Below are positions 15,658 through 23,704 of a stretch of DNA of 45,088 bases, one piece after another. The stretch spans positions 1-45,088 of the forward strand of contig CAJCJA010000024.1 of NCBI GenBank assembly GCA_903970515.1. The letters run 5' to 3'. The DNA is from Candidatus Saccharibacteria bacterium CG_4_10_14_0_2_um_filter_52_9. Its GTDB lineage: Bacteria; Actinomycetota; Acidimicrobiia; Acidimicrobiales; RAAP-2. The translations under genes and the position numbers were made by a program. Under the pieces are notes generated by a model that worked only from the letters and a program-made list of their open reading frames with translations, ran no database searches and was not told where the DNA came from. How positions within the stretch are numbered: the stretch's first letter is position 1; every line of letters begins with the position of its first letter.

Positions 15658-15704
15658 AATGACAAAGTATCGATGAAGCATTACTGTCATTAGTACGATA
15701 TAAT
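15658..15704 (+). promoter_or_regulatory. Divergent promoter/operator of exporter 2 and MarR gene
   Basis: AATGACA (15658-15664) and TGTCATT (15685-15691) form a perfect 7-bp inverted repeat with a 20-bp spacer. A consensus TATAAT at 15699-15704 sits 9 bp before the MarR ATG (15714), predicting a leaderless regulator mRNA. No good -35 is visible at 16-18 bp. The repeat lies between the two genes, as an autoregulatory operator would. Confidence 0.5.
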
Positions 15705-15713
15705 CATGATAGC

Positions 15714-16199
15714 ATGAATATCGACACATCACTACCATTGGAAGCCATGGATGAAAATTCGTCCACCGGACCGATCCTTTTGTTGACGCAGCTCTCGCGG
15801 CTGGTCAATCGTCGAAGTACTCCCGAGTTGCTCGGCCAGACGCTTAAGGAACTCGCTGCACTGTCATTCCTGCGCGACTACGAGGAAACGACGCAGCAGG
15901 CGCTGTCCGAAGGTTTGTGCATTGACGCGAATTACACCGTGCTTCTTCTCAATGAATTGGAATCGGCGGATTACGTCGAGCGACGACGAGACCCCAGCGA
16001 CCGACGCCGACACATCGTCAAGATGACGCCGCAGGGTAGAGAGGCACTGCATCACGCGGAGTCCGCGCAACAATCGCTCGAAGATGAGATTCTCGTCGCG
16101 TTGGATGCGGACGAACGCACGTCGTTGGCGCACTTGCTACGAAAAGCCTTGGACGTCCATACGACGTCAATATCCTCGAACGACTCCGCGCACGCCTAA
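15714..16199 (+). CDS. MarR-family transcriptional regulator
   Basis: 161 residues. A winged helix-turn-helix covers about residues 45-125: TQQALSEGLCIDANYTVLLL, ELESADYVERRRDPSDRRRHIVKMT (the DxRxR wing of MarR proteins). Predicted to be a dimeric repressor that releases DNA on binding a small ligand. Divergent from exporter 2, its likely target. No ribosome site; the TATAAT box 9 bp upstream suggests leaderless translation. Confidence 0.9.
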   Translation: MNIDTSLPLEAMDENSSTGPILLLTQLSRLVNRRSTPELLGQTLKELAALSFLRDYEETTQQALSEGLCIDANYTVLLLNELESADYVERRRDPSDRRRHIVKMTPQGREALHHAESAQQSLEDEILVALDADERTSLAHLLRKALDVHTTSISSNDSAHA

Positions 16200-16265
16200 C
16201 GGGCATAGGCACGCGACGTCGCGGTGCACCTAGAAGTAGCGACAGGCCGCGACAACAGAACTCAA

Positions 16266-16757
16266 CTAGATCTGTTGTAGTACTTGTGCGTAGACGGGCT
16301 GAAGGGAATGAAATCGAGGCTCGAACTCAAAGGGCTCATCGTGCAGCACCGCGTCGAGGTAGTCGAGGTGCGTGTGCCATCCCGGCCCGATTCCCTTCAG
16401 GTCGCCAACGCGAAGCATTCGGTGCTCCAGTGTGAGCTTGACTCCTTCCTCGAGAGGGATGATGTCAAAGCGAACGATGGACTCGTTCTCACCTTCGTTC
16501 CACGAGTACTCAAGGGTGTGAGGAGGATCGAATATCGATACCGTGCCGCGACACTCGTCGGAACCACCCCAGCGGTAGTGCACGGCGCCTCCCGCCCTGG
16601 GCTCCATGATCATCGATTCGGTCTGCATCCAGCGAGCGATGCGCTCTGGTTTCGTGAGCGTGTCCCATACGTCGAGGGCACTCGCGTCAATGCGTCGCAC
16701 GAAACGAACGCTCCAGCGATCGCCATCTCGCTCGACAACTCCTAATTCGTCATTCAT
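16266..16757 (-). CDS. SRPBCC / AHSA1-like protein coupled to ArsR regulator
   Basis: 163 residues from ATG 16757, which overlaps the TGA of the ArsR gene (ATGA). RRIDASALDVWDTLTKPERIARWM is the start of the AHSA1-type SRPBCC ligand-binding fold; then RAGGAVHYRW, TLEYSWNEGE and GWHTHLDYLDAVL. Pairs of ArsR-type regulator and AHSA1-type protein are common in actinobacteria; the ligand is unknown. The frame stays open to 16883 inside the regulator gene, but the coupled ATG is the natural start. Confidence 0.87.
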   Translation of the reverse strand: MNDELGVVERDGDRWSVRFVRRIDASALDVWDTLTKPERIARWMQTESMIMEPRAGGAVHYRWGGSDECRGTVSIFDPPHTLEYSWNEGENESIVRFDIIPLEEGVKLTLEHRMLRVGDLKGIGPGWHTHLDYLDAVLHDEPFEFEPRFHSLQPVYAQVLQQI

Positions 16758-17110
16758 GTCTTCGTCTCCTCTTGTCGTTGATGCAGTGGCTTCGCGGTTC
16801 GCTGAGCTGTTGGGGGATGTGTCGCCTCGGCGGCGATGGCGTCGAGGCGAGACGCCCACGTGTGGCGCAGTTGGGTAATCCAATCATCCAATTCACCGAG
16901 CGAGTGTTGGTCGAGCGAATAGATCCTTCGCTGACCTCGGGAGTGCGACGTGACGATGCCACTCTCACGCAGGACGCGAAGATGGCGCGACATGGCGGGT
17001 TGGCTCACCCTGCACCGGGACGTCAAGGTCGTCACGCTCTCGTCGGCGCTCGCCAGCATCTCGATGATCCGTCGGCGAGTGGGATCGGCGATGGCGGTGA
17101 GCATGTCCAC
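16754..17110 (-). CDS. ArsR-family regulator
   Basis: 118 residues. Starts VDMLTAIADPTRRRIIEML (GTG 17110; ATG 17104 is an alternative). The winged helix has VSQPAMSRHLRVLRESGIVT as recognition helix, then the wing SRGQRRIYSL. There is no CxC metal motif in the helix region, so it is of the non-metal type. Autoregulated through the operator at 17117-17136. Operon with the SRPBCC protein downstream. Confidence 0.92.
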   Translation of the reverse strand: MDMLTAIADPTRRRIIEMLASADESVTTLTSRCRVSQPAMSRHLRVLRESGIVTSHSRGQRRIYSLDQHSLGELDDWITQLRHTWASRLDAIAAEATHPPTAQRTAKPLHQRQEETKT

Positions 17111-17116
17111 TACTAC

Positions 17117-17145
17117 ATATAACCAGGTCGTTATATAACTGTCAA
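17117..17145 (-). promoter_or_regulatory. ArsR promoter with embedded operator
   Basis: On the minus strand: -35 TTGACA (17145-17140), 17-bp spacer, -10 TTATAT (17122-17117), predicting transcription start at about 17110, the GTG start codon, i.e. a leaderless mRNA. Covering the -10 and spacer is the perfect inverted repeat ATATAAC-CAGGTC-GTTATAT (17117-17136); a further GTTATAT lies at 17146. A repressor bound there would block its own promoter. Confidence 0.75.
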
Positions 17146-17189
17146 GTTATATATTGTCCACGTTGGCGGCCGCAGGTATGGGCGGTGAA

Positions 17190-18710
17190 CTACTGGGTTT
17201 CTTTGCGTTCCTGATTCGCGACGAGAGGCACCGCGACTTCGCCATCCAACATTTCTTCGACTCCCTGGGCTTGCAAAACTGCCATTTCGATCTCGTGGTG
17301 AATCGGCGCTTGACGTCGACGAAGACCTAGACATATCACGCCCGCCGATATCGCCATCAGTGTCACAAACATCCAGAGATGATGAAAGTTCTCGAGCGCG
17401 GCGGGCGCGCTCTTCGGCGTACCGAGAATCACGACCAGTATCGCAACGCCGAGGGCGCCGCCGATCTGTCGCGCCGTTTGATTGACGGCACTTCCCACCG
17501 AGAATCGCTCGCGCTGGAGGCTCGATACCGCGGCCGCGCTGAGGACGGGAAACGTGAGACCAATACCGAGTCCGACGATGAGTGTCCCCGGAAGCCAGAG
17601 CGACAGGTAGTGCGCCGCAAGATGCACGCGCGCGACGTACCACAGGACGCCGAGCGCGTAGACGACGAAGCCCGTGAGCAACACGGGGCGAAACCCAATT
17701 CGCGATGCGACCTTTCCCGCTGGTCCTGACACGACGGCAACGACCAACGGACCGGGCGTCACCGCGAGACCGGCGTCGAGAATTGAGTAGTGCCAGACGC
17801 TCGTCAGGAACAAGATGTTGCCCAACAGCATGGCAAAGAATCCCATGGAGTAGAGGAACGCGGCGGCGTTGGCGATGCGAAACGACGGCGCGCGAAACAA
17901 GATGAGGTCGAGCACCGGTTGATCGTGATGACTCGAACGGTAGAGGAACGCCGCTAACAACACAACGGCACCCACGAATCCCGCGACGACGCCCGGGCTC
18001 GACCAGGCCCAACTCGGACCTTCGGAGATGGCGAGCACGAGCAGGGCGAGGGCGCCACTCAAGAGCGCGGCACCCGGGTAGTCGGGGGAGCCATTCACCT
18101 GTGTGCCCGGCGGTGAGAGCAGTACTCGTCGACCCACGAGGTAGGCGAGCGCACCGATTGGCAGGTTGACGTAGAACGCGGCGCGCCATCCGAAGGCGGT
18201 GATCAACACCGCACCAATCGAAGGCCCGGTCGCGACCGCGAGGGCGCCAATGCCACCCCAGAGCGCGACCATTTGCGATCGTCGCTCGGGTGCGTAGGCC
18301 GCGAGGAGTAATCCGAGCGACGCGGGCAACACCATTGCGGCACCCGTGCCCTGGATAACGCGACCGGCAATTAACAACGCCACCGAGGGTGCCGCACCAC
18401 ACAGTCCAGAACCCACACAAAACACCAACAGACCGGCGAAAAAGACCTTCCGGGCGCCTAGGCGGTCGGCGGTGCGCCCCGCAATCACCAACAGCGAGCC
18501 AAAGACAATGCTGTAGCCGGTGATGATCCACGCCAAGCTCGCCCGGGCGTCGTGGGAAAAAGCACGTTCCAGGGCGGGGAAGGCAACGTTCACGATCGAC
18601 AAGTCCAGCGAGCCCATAAAGGCGCCAAGCGCGGTGACTATAAATATGGCTCGTTGGCGGCTGGTAGGTAAGGACAACGTTGGCGCAGGGGCGGTAGTTC
18701 CATCTGTCAT
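17190..18710 (-). CDS. DHA2-type 14-TM MFS exporter 3
   Basis: 506 residues from ATG 18710 (MTDGTTAPAPTLSLPTS); ATG 18722 is an alternative, and the frame is open to 19058 but that part is antisense to the HxlR gene. GAFMGSLDLSIVNVAFPALE in helix 1, motif A AGRTADRLGARKVF, RVIQGTGAAMVLPASLGLLL, GPSIGAVLI in helix 5. Divergent from an HxlR regulator with interlocked promoters, so likely HxlR-controlled efflux. Confidence 0.92.
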   Translation of the reverse strand: MTDGTTAPAPTLSLPTSRQRAIFIVTALGAFMGSLDLSIVNVAFPALERAFSHDARASLAWIITGYSIVFGSLLVIAGRTADRLGARKVFFAGLLVFCVGSGLCGAAPSVALLIAGRVIQGTGAAMVLPASLGLLLAAYAPERRSQMVALWGGIGALAVATGPSIGAVLITAFGWRAAFYVNLPIGALAYLVGRRVLLSPPGTQVNGSPDYPGAALLSGALALLVLAISEGPSWAWSSPGVVAGFVGAVVLLAAFLYRSSHHDQPVLDLILFRAPSFRIANAAAFLYSMGFFAMLLGNILFLTSVWHYSILDAGLAVTPGPLVVAVVSGPAGKVASRIGFRPVLLTGFVVYALGVLWYVARVHLAAHYLSLWLPGTLIVGLGIGLTFPVLSAAAVSSLQRERFSVGSAVNQTARQIGGALGVAILVVILGTPKSAPAALENFHHLWMFVTLMAISAGVICLGLRRRQAPIHHEIEMAVLQAQGVEEMLDGEVAVPLVANQERKETQ

Positions 18711-18717
18711 GAAACTG

Positions 18718-18757
18718 ACCATACACGATTGCGTTCTATGATGCAACTCACTAAGAT
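18718..18757. promoter_or_regulatory. Interlocked divergent promoters of exporter 3 and HxlR gene
   Basis: Plus strand: TTGCGT (18729-18734), 17 bp, TAAGAT (18752-18757), then ATG at 18765. Minus strand: TTGCAT (18746-18741), 17 bp, TATGGT (18723-18718), then ATG at 18710. Each start codon is about 7 bp from its -10, so both mRNAs would be leaderless. The two -35 boxes form an inverted repeat (TTGC, 10 bp, GCAA), a natural operator able to block both promoters. Confidence 0.6.
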
Positions 18758-18764
18758 GAGGTGC

Positions 18765-19298
18765 ATGGAACGCAAAAGCTTCGCCGGAATGGATTGCTCG
18801 GTCGCCCAATGTCTCGAGGTCATCGGGGAGTGGTGGACGATGCTCATCGTGCGCGACTGCTTCATGGGTGTTACCCGATTCGAGGATTTCCAACAACGAC
18901 TTGGTATCTCGCGCAACATCCTCCAGACCCGACTCGAGACGTTGGTGGCACAAGGCGTCGTCGTGCGCGTCCCGTACTCGGAGCATCCGCCTCGTGACGA
19001 CTACAAACTCACCGACAAGGGTTTGGACCTCTGGCCGGTGTTGACCACGATGCGTCAATGGGGCGATCGGTACGCGGCGCCGTCAGGTCCACCAATCACA
19101 ATCACGCACCGCTCGTGCGGCGAGACGGCGACGGGGATTCTCGCGTGCGATCACTGTGGTGAACCCCTCGAGGCGCGCGCCGTGAAGGCGCACGTTGGTG
19201 CGAATCGCGCGAACGCGTCAATGATCCCTGAACGAAAAACCGTGACGAACGTCGTGGCGGCGATGCCTAACGCCAACGGCGATGAGATCGCGGGTTAG
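18765..19298 (+). CDS. HxlR-family regulator
   Basis: 177 residues from ATG 18765 (MERKSFAGMDCSVAQCLEVI), chosen by promoter position. CSVAQCLEVIGEWWTMLIVR is the HxlR signature, with the conserved Cys that senses electrophiles or thiol stress in some family members; then ISRNILQTRLETLVAQGVV and the wing. The C-terminal extension has two Cys-rich pieces (SCGETATG, CDHCGEPLEA) that look like a zinc ribbon. Its stop overlaps the stop of the convergent SDR gene by 2 bp. Confidence 0.9.
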   Translation: MERKSFAGMDCSVAQCLEVIGEWWTMLIVRDCFMGVTRFEDFQQRLGISRNILQTRLETLVAQGVVVRVPYSEHPPRDDYKLTDKGLDLWPVLTTMRQWGDRYAAPSGPPITITHRSCGETATGILACDHCGEPLEARAVKAHVGANRANASMIPERKTVTNVVAAMPNANGDEIAG

Positions 19299-20194
19299 GA
19301 CCCAGCAGGTCCGAGCGGCCAATGGACGCCGGTGAGTTCTTCGGAGAGCTCCCAGAGTTTCGCCGCCATGGTGGCGTCGAGCGCTTGGGACGCAGGATTG
19401 TTGAGCGTCGGGTATCCGCGAAGGCGCTGGAATCCGTCGGGGCCAACGTACGAACCGCCTGGAATATCGGCGACGGTCGCGTAGATAGTCGGCAGCGCCC
19501 CCATCGTGTCCGACTGGGCGATGAGCCGATTAGCAATGGAGCTACCGAAGTTAGTTACTGGATTCTTGGAGTGACCCTGCAAATTAGTGGCGGCGTAACC
19601 AGGGTGCACGGCAATCGCTCGAATGTTCGATTTCGCACCAATCAAGCGTCGCTCGAGTTCGAAGACGAACAGCAGGTTCGCGAGTTTTGACTGTGAGTAT
19701 GCGTCCCACGCTTTGTAACGTCGACGTTCCCAGTTGAGGTCCGCGAGGTCGATCTTTCCCCGACGATGAAGGTCCGACGACACCACGACTACCCGATCGG
19801 TGACCTTTGGCAAGAGTAGGTTGGTAAGGGCGAAGTGACCAAGGTGATTCGTACCGAACTGCATCTCGAATCCATCGACGGTACGAGCTTCGGGCGTTGC
19901 CATGATGCCCGCGTTGTCGATGAGGAAGTCAATTTCTCCCGTCGTCTCGTGCGCGAACGACCGAACTGAACTCAAATCCGCGAGATCGAGTACTCGAACC
20001 GCTACGTCACCGCTCATCGCCGCCGCGGCTTTCTTTCCTTTCGCCTCATCGCGCACCGCGAGGGTTACCGACGCGCCGGCGCGAGCGAGGTCGGCTGCCG
20101 CCACGCGTCCGATGCCGCTGTTAGCGCCCGTCACGATGACTCGACGGCCCTGCAAGTTGGGAAGGTCCTTCGCGGTCCAGCGTGACGTGCTCAT
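19295..20194 (-). CDS. Short-chain dehydrogenase (retinol-dehydrogenase-like)
   Basis: 299 residues. Rossmann motif VTGANSGIG (residues 20-28), DLADLSSVRSFA, NAGIMATPEA, FGTNHLGHFALTN, VVVVSSDLH with the catalytic Ser, and the YSQSK catalytic Tyr/Lys. HPGYAATNLQGHS after it is typical of the RDH/WWOX-like branch of classical SDRs using NADP(H). Length is normal. Substrate unknown; possibly repressed with, or protective alongside, the HxlR-regulated exporter next door. Confidence 0.9.
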   Translation of the reverse strand: MSTSRWTAKDLPNLQGRRVIVTGANSGIGRVAAADLARAGASVTLAVRDEAKGKKAAAAMSGDVAVRVLDLADLSSVRSFAHETTGEIDFLIDNAGIMATPEARTVDGFEMQFGTNHLGHFALTNLLLPKVTDRVVVVSSDLHRRGKIDLADLNWERRRYKAWDAYSQSKLANLLFVFELERRLIGAKSNIRAIAVHPGYAATNLQGHSKNPVTNFGSSIANRLIAQSDTMGALPTIYATVADIPGGSYVGPDGFQRLRGYPTLNNPASQALDATMAAKLWELSEELTGVHWPLGPAGS

Positions 20195-20227
20195 GGGGAC
20201 ACTCTAGGCACTCAACGAGACCAGCGA

Positions 20228-20887
20228 TCAGGAGGGGTCGGTGTCCTCAGCGGCGAGGATGATGGCAATGGCTTCGGGCACCGACTGGGCATTTGCGTCG
20301 GGCTTGTACTCGGTCTCGGCCCACGTACGCCCACGTGTGATCCAAATCGTGCGAAGCCCTGCGCGCCAACCACCCTCGATGTCGGTACCCGGCGTGTCGC
20401 CGACCATCCATCCGCGCAGATCGACGCCACATCGACGTGCGGCGTCCTCAAAGATTCCGACGTTCGGCTTTTGGATGCCCACGATCGCCGACACGCAAAC
20501 GACGTCGAACTCACTTGTCAGGTGGGCTGCGTCGAGTTTCGTCAGTTGCGACGGAGGACCGTTGGTGACGACACCGAGTTTCCATCCACCGGCTCGAAGT
20601 TTCCTCAGCGCTTGAATCGTCTCGAGCGGAGCTGGGTAGTAGCTCGCGTACGCACGGTGGTAGTCCTCGAGGAGTTGCTCAAGGCTCGTCGCGATCCCAA
20701 AGCGTTCCTTCACCTGGGCAAAGAAGGCGTCGCGAGGCGTCACACCGTCATTGTCGATAGAGGAGAGTGTTGAAAATTCGCTCGAAGCGATGTCGTGCGC
20801 AACGAGGAAGTCTGCGCCCCAGTGTTCGAAGGCGGCTTGGCGATCGAGGAGCGTGTTATCGACGTCGAAGAGAGCGAGTCGGTCCAC
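20228..20887 (-). CDS. HAD-superfamily hydrolase (subfamily IA)
   Basis: 219 residues from GTG. Motif I FDVDNTLLD (nucleophile Asp), cap domain between about residues 16 and 90, motif II VVTNGP, motif III Lys in IVGIQKPNVGIFEDAARR, motif IV WMVGDTPGTDIEGG. Likely a small-molecule phosphatase of the YjjG/phosphoglycolate-phosphatase type; the true substrate is unknown. Located 33 bp downstream of the SDR start, in the same orientation. Confidence 0.9.
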   Translation of the reverse strand: MDRLALFDVDNTLLDRQAAFEHWGADFLVAHDIASSEFSTLSSIDNDGVTPRDAFFAQVKERFGIATSLEQLLEDYHRAYASYYPAPLETIQALRKLRAGGWKLGVVTNGPPSQLTKLDAAHLTSEFDVVCVSAIVGIQKPNVGIFEDAARRCGVDLRGWMVGDTPGTDIEGGWRAGLRTIWITRGRTWAETEYKPDANAQSVPEAIAIILAAEDTDPS

Positions 20888-20954
20888 GTACTAAGTATGG
20901 TCGAACAGCGGTTCAATTTGCGCGCACGTCGTGTGATGCAGCGTCGGCAGGTTC

Positions 20955-21380
20955 TCAAGGGAACGTGACGCCACCGCGGTCGTCGATTGACGTGCCCTTG
21001 GCCCACGCGACGTCCCACACGTTGCCTTCGGGATCTCGCCAACTGAACCCGCCCCCCCAGAACGCCTCGGTGGGCTGCCCCAAGAGTTCCACGCCGTCGA
21101 TGGCCTTGAGCGTCTCGTAGACGGCGAGGCACTCATCGAAGGAGGCGAGATTCACACTGAGGCAAACACCTCGAAAACCCGCCGCGACGGGGCCGAACTG
21201 CGCGTCGTAATTCAGAGCCGCGTACAACGCAATCACGACACCATTTGTGCATTGGAACGTTCGGTGATGCTCGTCGCTCTCGGGTGTTTCGGGTCAACCA
21301 AGATCTCGAAACAGCGTGGTCATTCGCTCGACATCACGACAGGCGAGCGTTATGAGTCCAATGCGTGCGGGCAGGTGCAT
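20955..21380 (-). pseudogene. VOC/glyoxalase-like gene with in-frame TGA
   Basis: From ATG 21380 the frame reads MHLPARIGLITLACRDVERM, then TTLFRDLG, TGA at 21296-21294, PETPESDEHHRTFQCTNG, and on to SWRDPEGNVWDVAWAKG at the C-terminus. Both halves are in the same frame and together give one full VOC domain of about 141 residues. VOC proteins of this type usually have Trp (TGG) exactly at the TGA position (LGWP). This is a single-base nonsense change, or less likely a sequencing error or read-through. The part after the stop still has a GTG at 21236. Confidence 0.75.
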
Positions 21381-21444
21381 TTGCTTAGTGTAGAGACGCG
21401 CTGTGACTTGAACTCTGGTGCGACCGCCCCGCGAGGATTACAGT

Positions 21445-21900
21445 ATGAGCATGCCGGTGAGCGGAGAGTACGCACCTAGTCCCGCCGAGTGGGTCCGCAA
21501 TCAAGTTGAAGAATACGAGGAATCGAACGGGACGCGAGCGAACACGCTGCGCGACACGGGACTTGCCGTCATCATCGTGACGACTCGAGGCAACCAAAGT
21601 GGCAAGGTGCGAAAGACGCCGCTCATGCGCGTCGAACACAATGGCGCCTACGCCCTCGTCGCCTCAAAGGGCGGCGCGCCCACGCATCCGGTGTGGTACT
21701 ACAACCTCGTCGCGAATCCCGATGAAGTGGCAATTCAAGATGGTCCCGAACCGTTCGACGTGACCGTTCGCCAAGTCGAGGGCGAAGAACGCTCGCAGTG
21801 GTGGGAGCGCGCGGTCGCGGCGTACGCGCCCTACTCGCAATATCAGCAAAATACTGAGCGTGAAATACCCGTCTTCGTGGCGGTGCGCAAGGAGCCCTAA
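21445..21900 (+). CDS. Deazaflavin (F420)-dependent nitroreductase family protein
   Basis: 151 residues from ATG 21445 with GAGGA upstream. IIVTTRGNQSGKVRKTPLMR, then YALVASKGGAPTHPVWYYNL and PYSQYQQNTEREIPVFVA match the Ddn/PF04075 family of split-barrel F420H2-dependent reductases of actinobacteria. The cofactor phosphate would be held by the K/R-rich strand (GKVRKTP). Substrate unknown. It is the gene before the encapsulin operon, with a 162-bp gap, so probably a separate unit. Confidence 0.9.
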   Translation: MSMPVSGEYAPSPAEWVRNQVEEYEESNGTRANTLRDTGLAVIIVTTRGNQSGKVRKTPLMRVEHNGAYALVASKGGAPTHPVWYYNLVANPDEVAIQDGPEPFDVTVRQVEGEERSQWWERAVAAYAPYSQYQQNTEREIPVFVAVRKEP

Positions 21901-22018
21901 CGACTTGCGACTCCTGTTCGGCCGCTCCCGTGTGGACTTTGGATGTTCTGACGAACAAATGGGTCGAAAATGGTCTTTCCTTGTGGCGTCTGACTTTCTG
22001 ACGTAATCGTTAAGGTCG

Positions 22019-22033
22019 CTTCACGAGGTGAAG
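22019..22033 (+). promoter_or_regulatory. Leader stem-loop and strong RBS of the encapsulin operon
   Basis: CTTCAC-GAG-GTGAAG (22019-22033) is a 6-bp stem with a 3-nt loop, upstream of GGAGGTGA at 22049-22056 and ATG at 22063. A weak TTGTGG-17 bp-TAATCG pair lies further upstream (21981-22009). No iron-box (IdeR/Fur-like) palindrome was recognised. Confidence 0.35.
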
Positions 22034-22062
22034 TCGTGCCGAACGATCGGAGGTGAAGGGAA

Positions 22063-22437
22063 ATGGGCAGCGAAGGCCTTCACGAACCCCTGGGCATGCT
22101 TGATGAATCGACACTCGATTACCACCGAGCGATGCAATCACTTTGCGAGGAGCTCGAAGCCGTCGATTGGTATAACCAACGCGCCAAGGCAACCACCGAT
22201 GCCACCCTCGCCGCGATACTCGAACACAACCGCGACGAGGAGAAGGAGCACGCGATGATGCTGCTCGAGTGGTTGCGTCGTCACGACGCCGTGCTGGACA
22301 AGAATCTGCGAACGTATCTCTTCACGACGCTGCCGCTCACCGACATTGAACGCTTGGCCGAAGCCGGCGAATCCGATTACACCGATACGTCCTCAGGCTC
22401 GCTCAACATCGGCGCTCTCAGAATTGAGGAGCCATGA
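22063..22437 (+). CDS. Encapsulated ferritin-like protein (EncFtn cargo)
   Basis: 124 residues. Two-helix EncFtn layout: HRAMQSLCEELEAVDWYNQR (metal-site Glu), then ILEHNRDEEKEHAMMLLEWL with the ExxH ligands. In EncFtn proteins two protomers join to form each di-iron ferroxidase centre. The C-terminal tail GSLNIGALR matches the cargo-loading peptide pattern GSLxIGxLK/R that docks inside the encapsulin shell. Predicted job: oxidise Fe(II) and store it as mineral in the nanocompartment. Overlaps the shell gene by ATGA. Confidence 0.95.
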   Translation: MGSEGLHEPLGMLDESTLDYHRAMQSLCEELEAVDWYNQRAKATTDATLAAILEHNRDEEKEHAMMLLEWLRRHDAVLDKNLRTYLFTTLPLTDIERLAEAGESDYTDTSSGSLNIGALRIEEP

Positions 22438-23234
22438 ACCATCTCTATCGAGATCTCGCGCCCGTCTCGGCAAGTTCGTGGGAATTGATCGACGACGAAG
22501 TTCGTGAACAACTGACCACGCACGTCGCTGCTCGACGACTCGTGGACTTCGCCGGTCCACTTGGTTGGACGACTTCGTCGCTCAACGTGGGTAGGGTTTC
22601 TACGATTGCTGCACCAAATGCGACGCTTTCGGGTTCACTGCGTCAAGTGATGCCGTTGGCGGAATTACGTGCGCCCTTTTTGGTGTCGAGAGAAGAGCTC
22701 CGGGCCATTGACCGCGGTGCGACCAACATCGACTTCACGGACCTCGAACACGCCGCGCTACTCATGGCTGAAGCCGAAAACGCCGCGATCGTGAGCGGGT
22801 GGGCCGAAGCGGGCATCACGGGCATTGGCGAATCGACGTCATCGACGCCTATTGCCTTAAATGCTGATTACTCCCAATATCCGAAATTCGTAGCGTCCGC
22901 GGTGGAGCGATTGCGGGCACTCGGCATTGGAGGACCCTACGGACTGGCCCTCGGACCAGCATCGTACCTTGGGGTGGTCGAGTCTACCGAACACGGTGGA
23001 CTCATCGTGTTCGATCACCTGCGCAAAATACTTGGCGGGCCCATCGTGCGCACGCCCGGCGTACTGGGGGCCGTCGTACTCAGCTTGCGCGGTGGCGACT
23101 TCAACTTCGTCTCCGGGGAAGATTTTTCGGTGGGCTACGAGAGCCACGACGAACAGAGCGTACGGCTTTTCATCGAGGAGAGCTTTGCATTCAAAATTGA
23201 GACACCGGAAGCCGCAGTGTTGTTGAGTGATTGA
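22434..23234 (+). CDS. Encapsulin nanocompartment shell protein (family 1)
   Basis: 266 residues, the normal size. LYRDLAPVSASSWELIDDEV at the N-terminus (the helix and groove that bind cargo tails), RRLVDFAGPLGW, PFLVSREELRAIDRGATNID, then AAEAENAAIVSG-like helix, and the E-loop/A-domain region YGLALGPASYLGV, IVRTPGVLGAVVLSLRGGDF. HK97-like fold that self-assembles into an icosahedral shell in the cytoplasm. The start is coupled to the EncFtn stop, giving matched cargo and shell synthesis. Confidence 0.96.
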   Translation: MNHLYRDLAPVSASSWELIDDEVREQLTTHVAARRLVDFAGPLGWTTSSLNVGRVSTIAAPNATLSGSLRQVMPLAELRAPFLVSREELRAIDRGATNIDFTDLEHAALLMAEAENAAIVSGWAEAGITGIGESTSSTPIALNADYSQYPKFVASAVERLRALGIGGPYGLALGPASYLGVVESTEHGGLIVFDHLRKILGGPIVRTPGVLGAVVLSLRGGDFNFVSGEDFSVGYESHDEQSVRLFIEESFAFKIETPEAAVLLSD

Positions 23235-23260
23235 AGTTCGAGCGATGCGAGGAAAGACTG

Positions 23261-23638
23261 ATGACGCAGTTGACGAATGAAGAAGCCGAATATTCCGAGC
23301 GGCCCTGGGGTAGTTACACGGTCTTGGATGATAAGGCACCGAATTTCAAGGTCAAATTAATTGTCGTCTCGCCCGGTCAGCGATTGAGCTATCAGCGCCA
23401 CGCGAAGCGCGCCGAGCATTGGTTCATCGTCAGTGGAAACGCGACCGTAATTCTTGACGGTACGACGCATGAACTCGTGCCCGGTCAGAGCATCGACATC
23501 GGTATCGAACACGCACATCGCTGCGAGAACCACGGCGACGTGCCGGTGGAGTTCATCGAGGTGCAAACCGGTACGTATTTCGGCGAAGACGACATTGTCC
23601 GGCTCGAAGACGACTACGGGCGCGTTGGCACTGCGTAG
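23261..23638 (+). CDS. Mannose-6-phosphate isomerase type II-like cupin
   Basis: 125 residues from ATG with AGGAAAG 4 bp upstream; the longer frame from 23231 lacks a ribosome site. Single cupin domain: ERPWGSYTVLD, LSYQRHAKRAEHWFIVSGNA, PGQSIDIGIEHAHRCENHGD. This is the sequence of the C-terminal isomerase domain of bifunctional PMI/GMP (type II) enzymes, here alone. Metal ligands are QxH and E (H52/E57-like) and the later His. Predicted to interconvert fructose-6-P and mannose-6-P. It lies 26 bp after the encapsulin gene. Confidence 0.87.
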   Translation: MTQLTNEEAEYSERPWGSYTVLDDKAPNFKVKLIVVSPGQRLSYQRHAKRAEHWFIVSGNATVILDGTTHELVPGQSIDIGIEHAHRCENHGDVPVEFIEVQTGTYFGEDDIVRLEDDYGRVGTA

Positions 23639-23704
23639 CGACTCCACGATGGCGCCAAAGACGTTGCGTTCTACGACGCCAACTCGACGTAAAAGGGGGA
23701 CTCA

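Noticed and set aside
17131-18726. Minus-strand 531-codon open frame
   Set aside because: Out-of-frame shadow of exporter 3, Arg-rich and without domains.
18722-19058. Extension of the exporter 3 frame upstream of its ATG
   Set aside because: It lies antisense to the HxlR gene and past the predicted promoter; similarity to MFS proteins starts only at about 18710.
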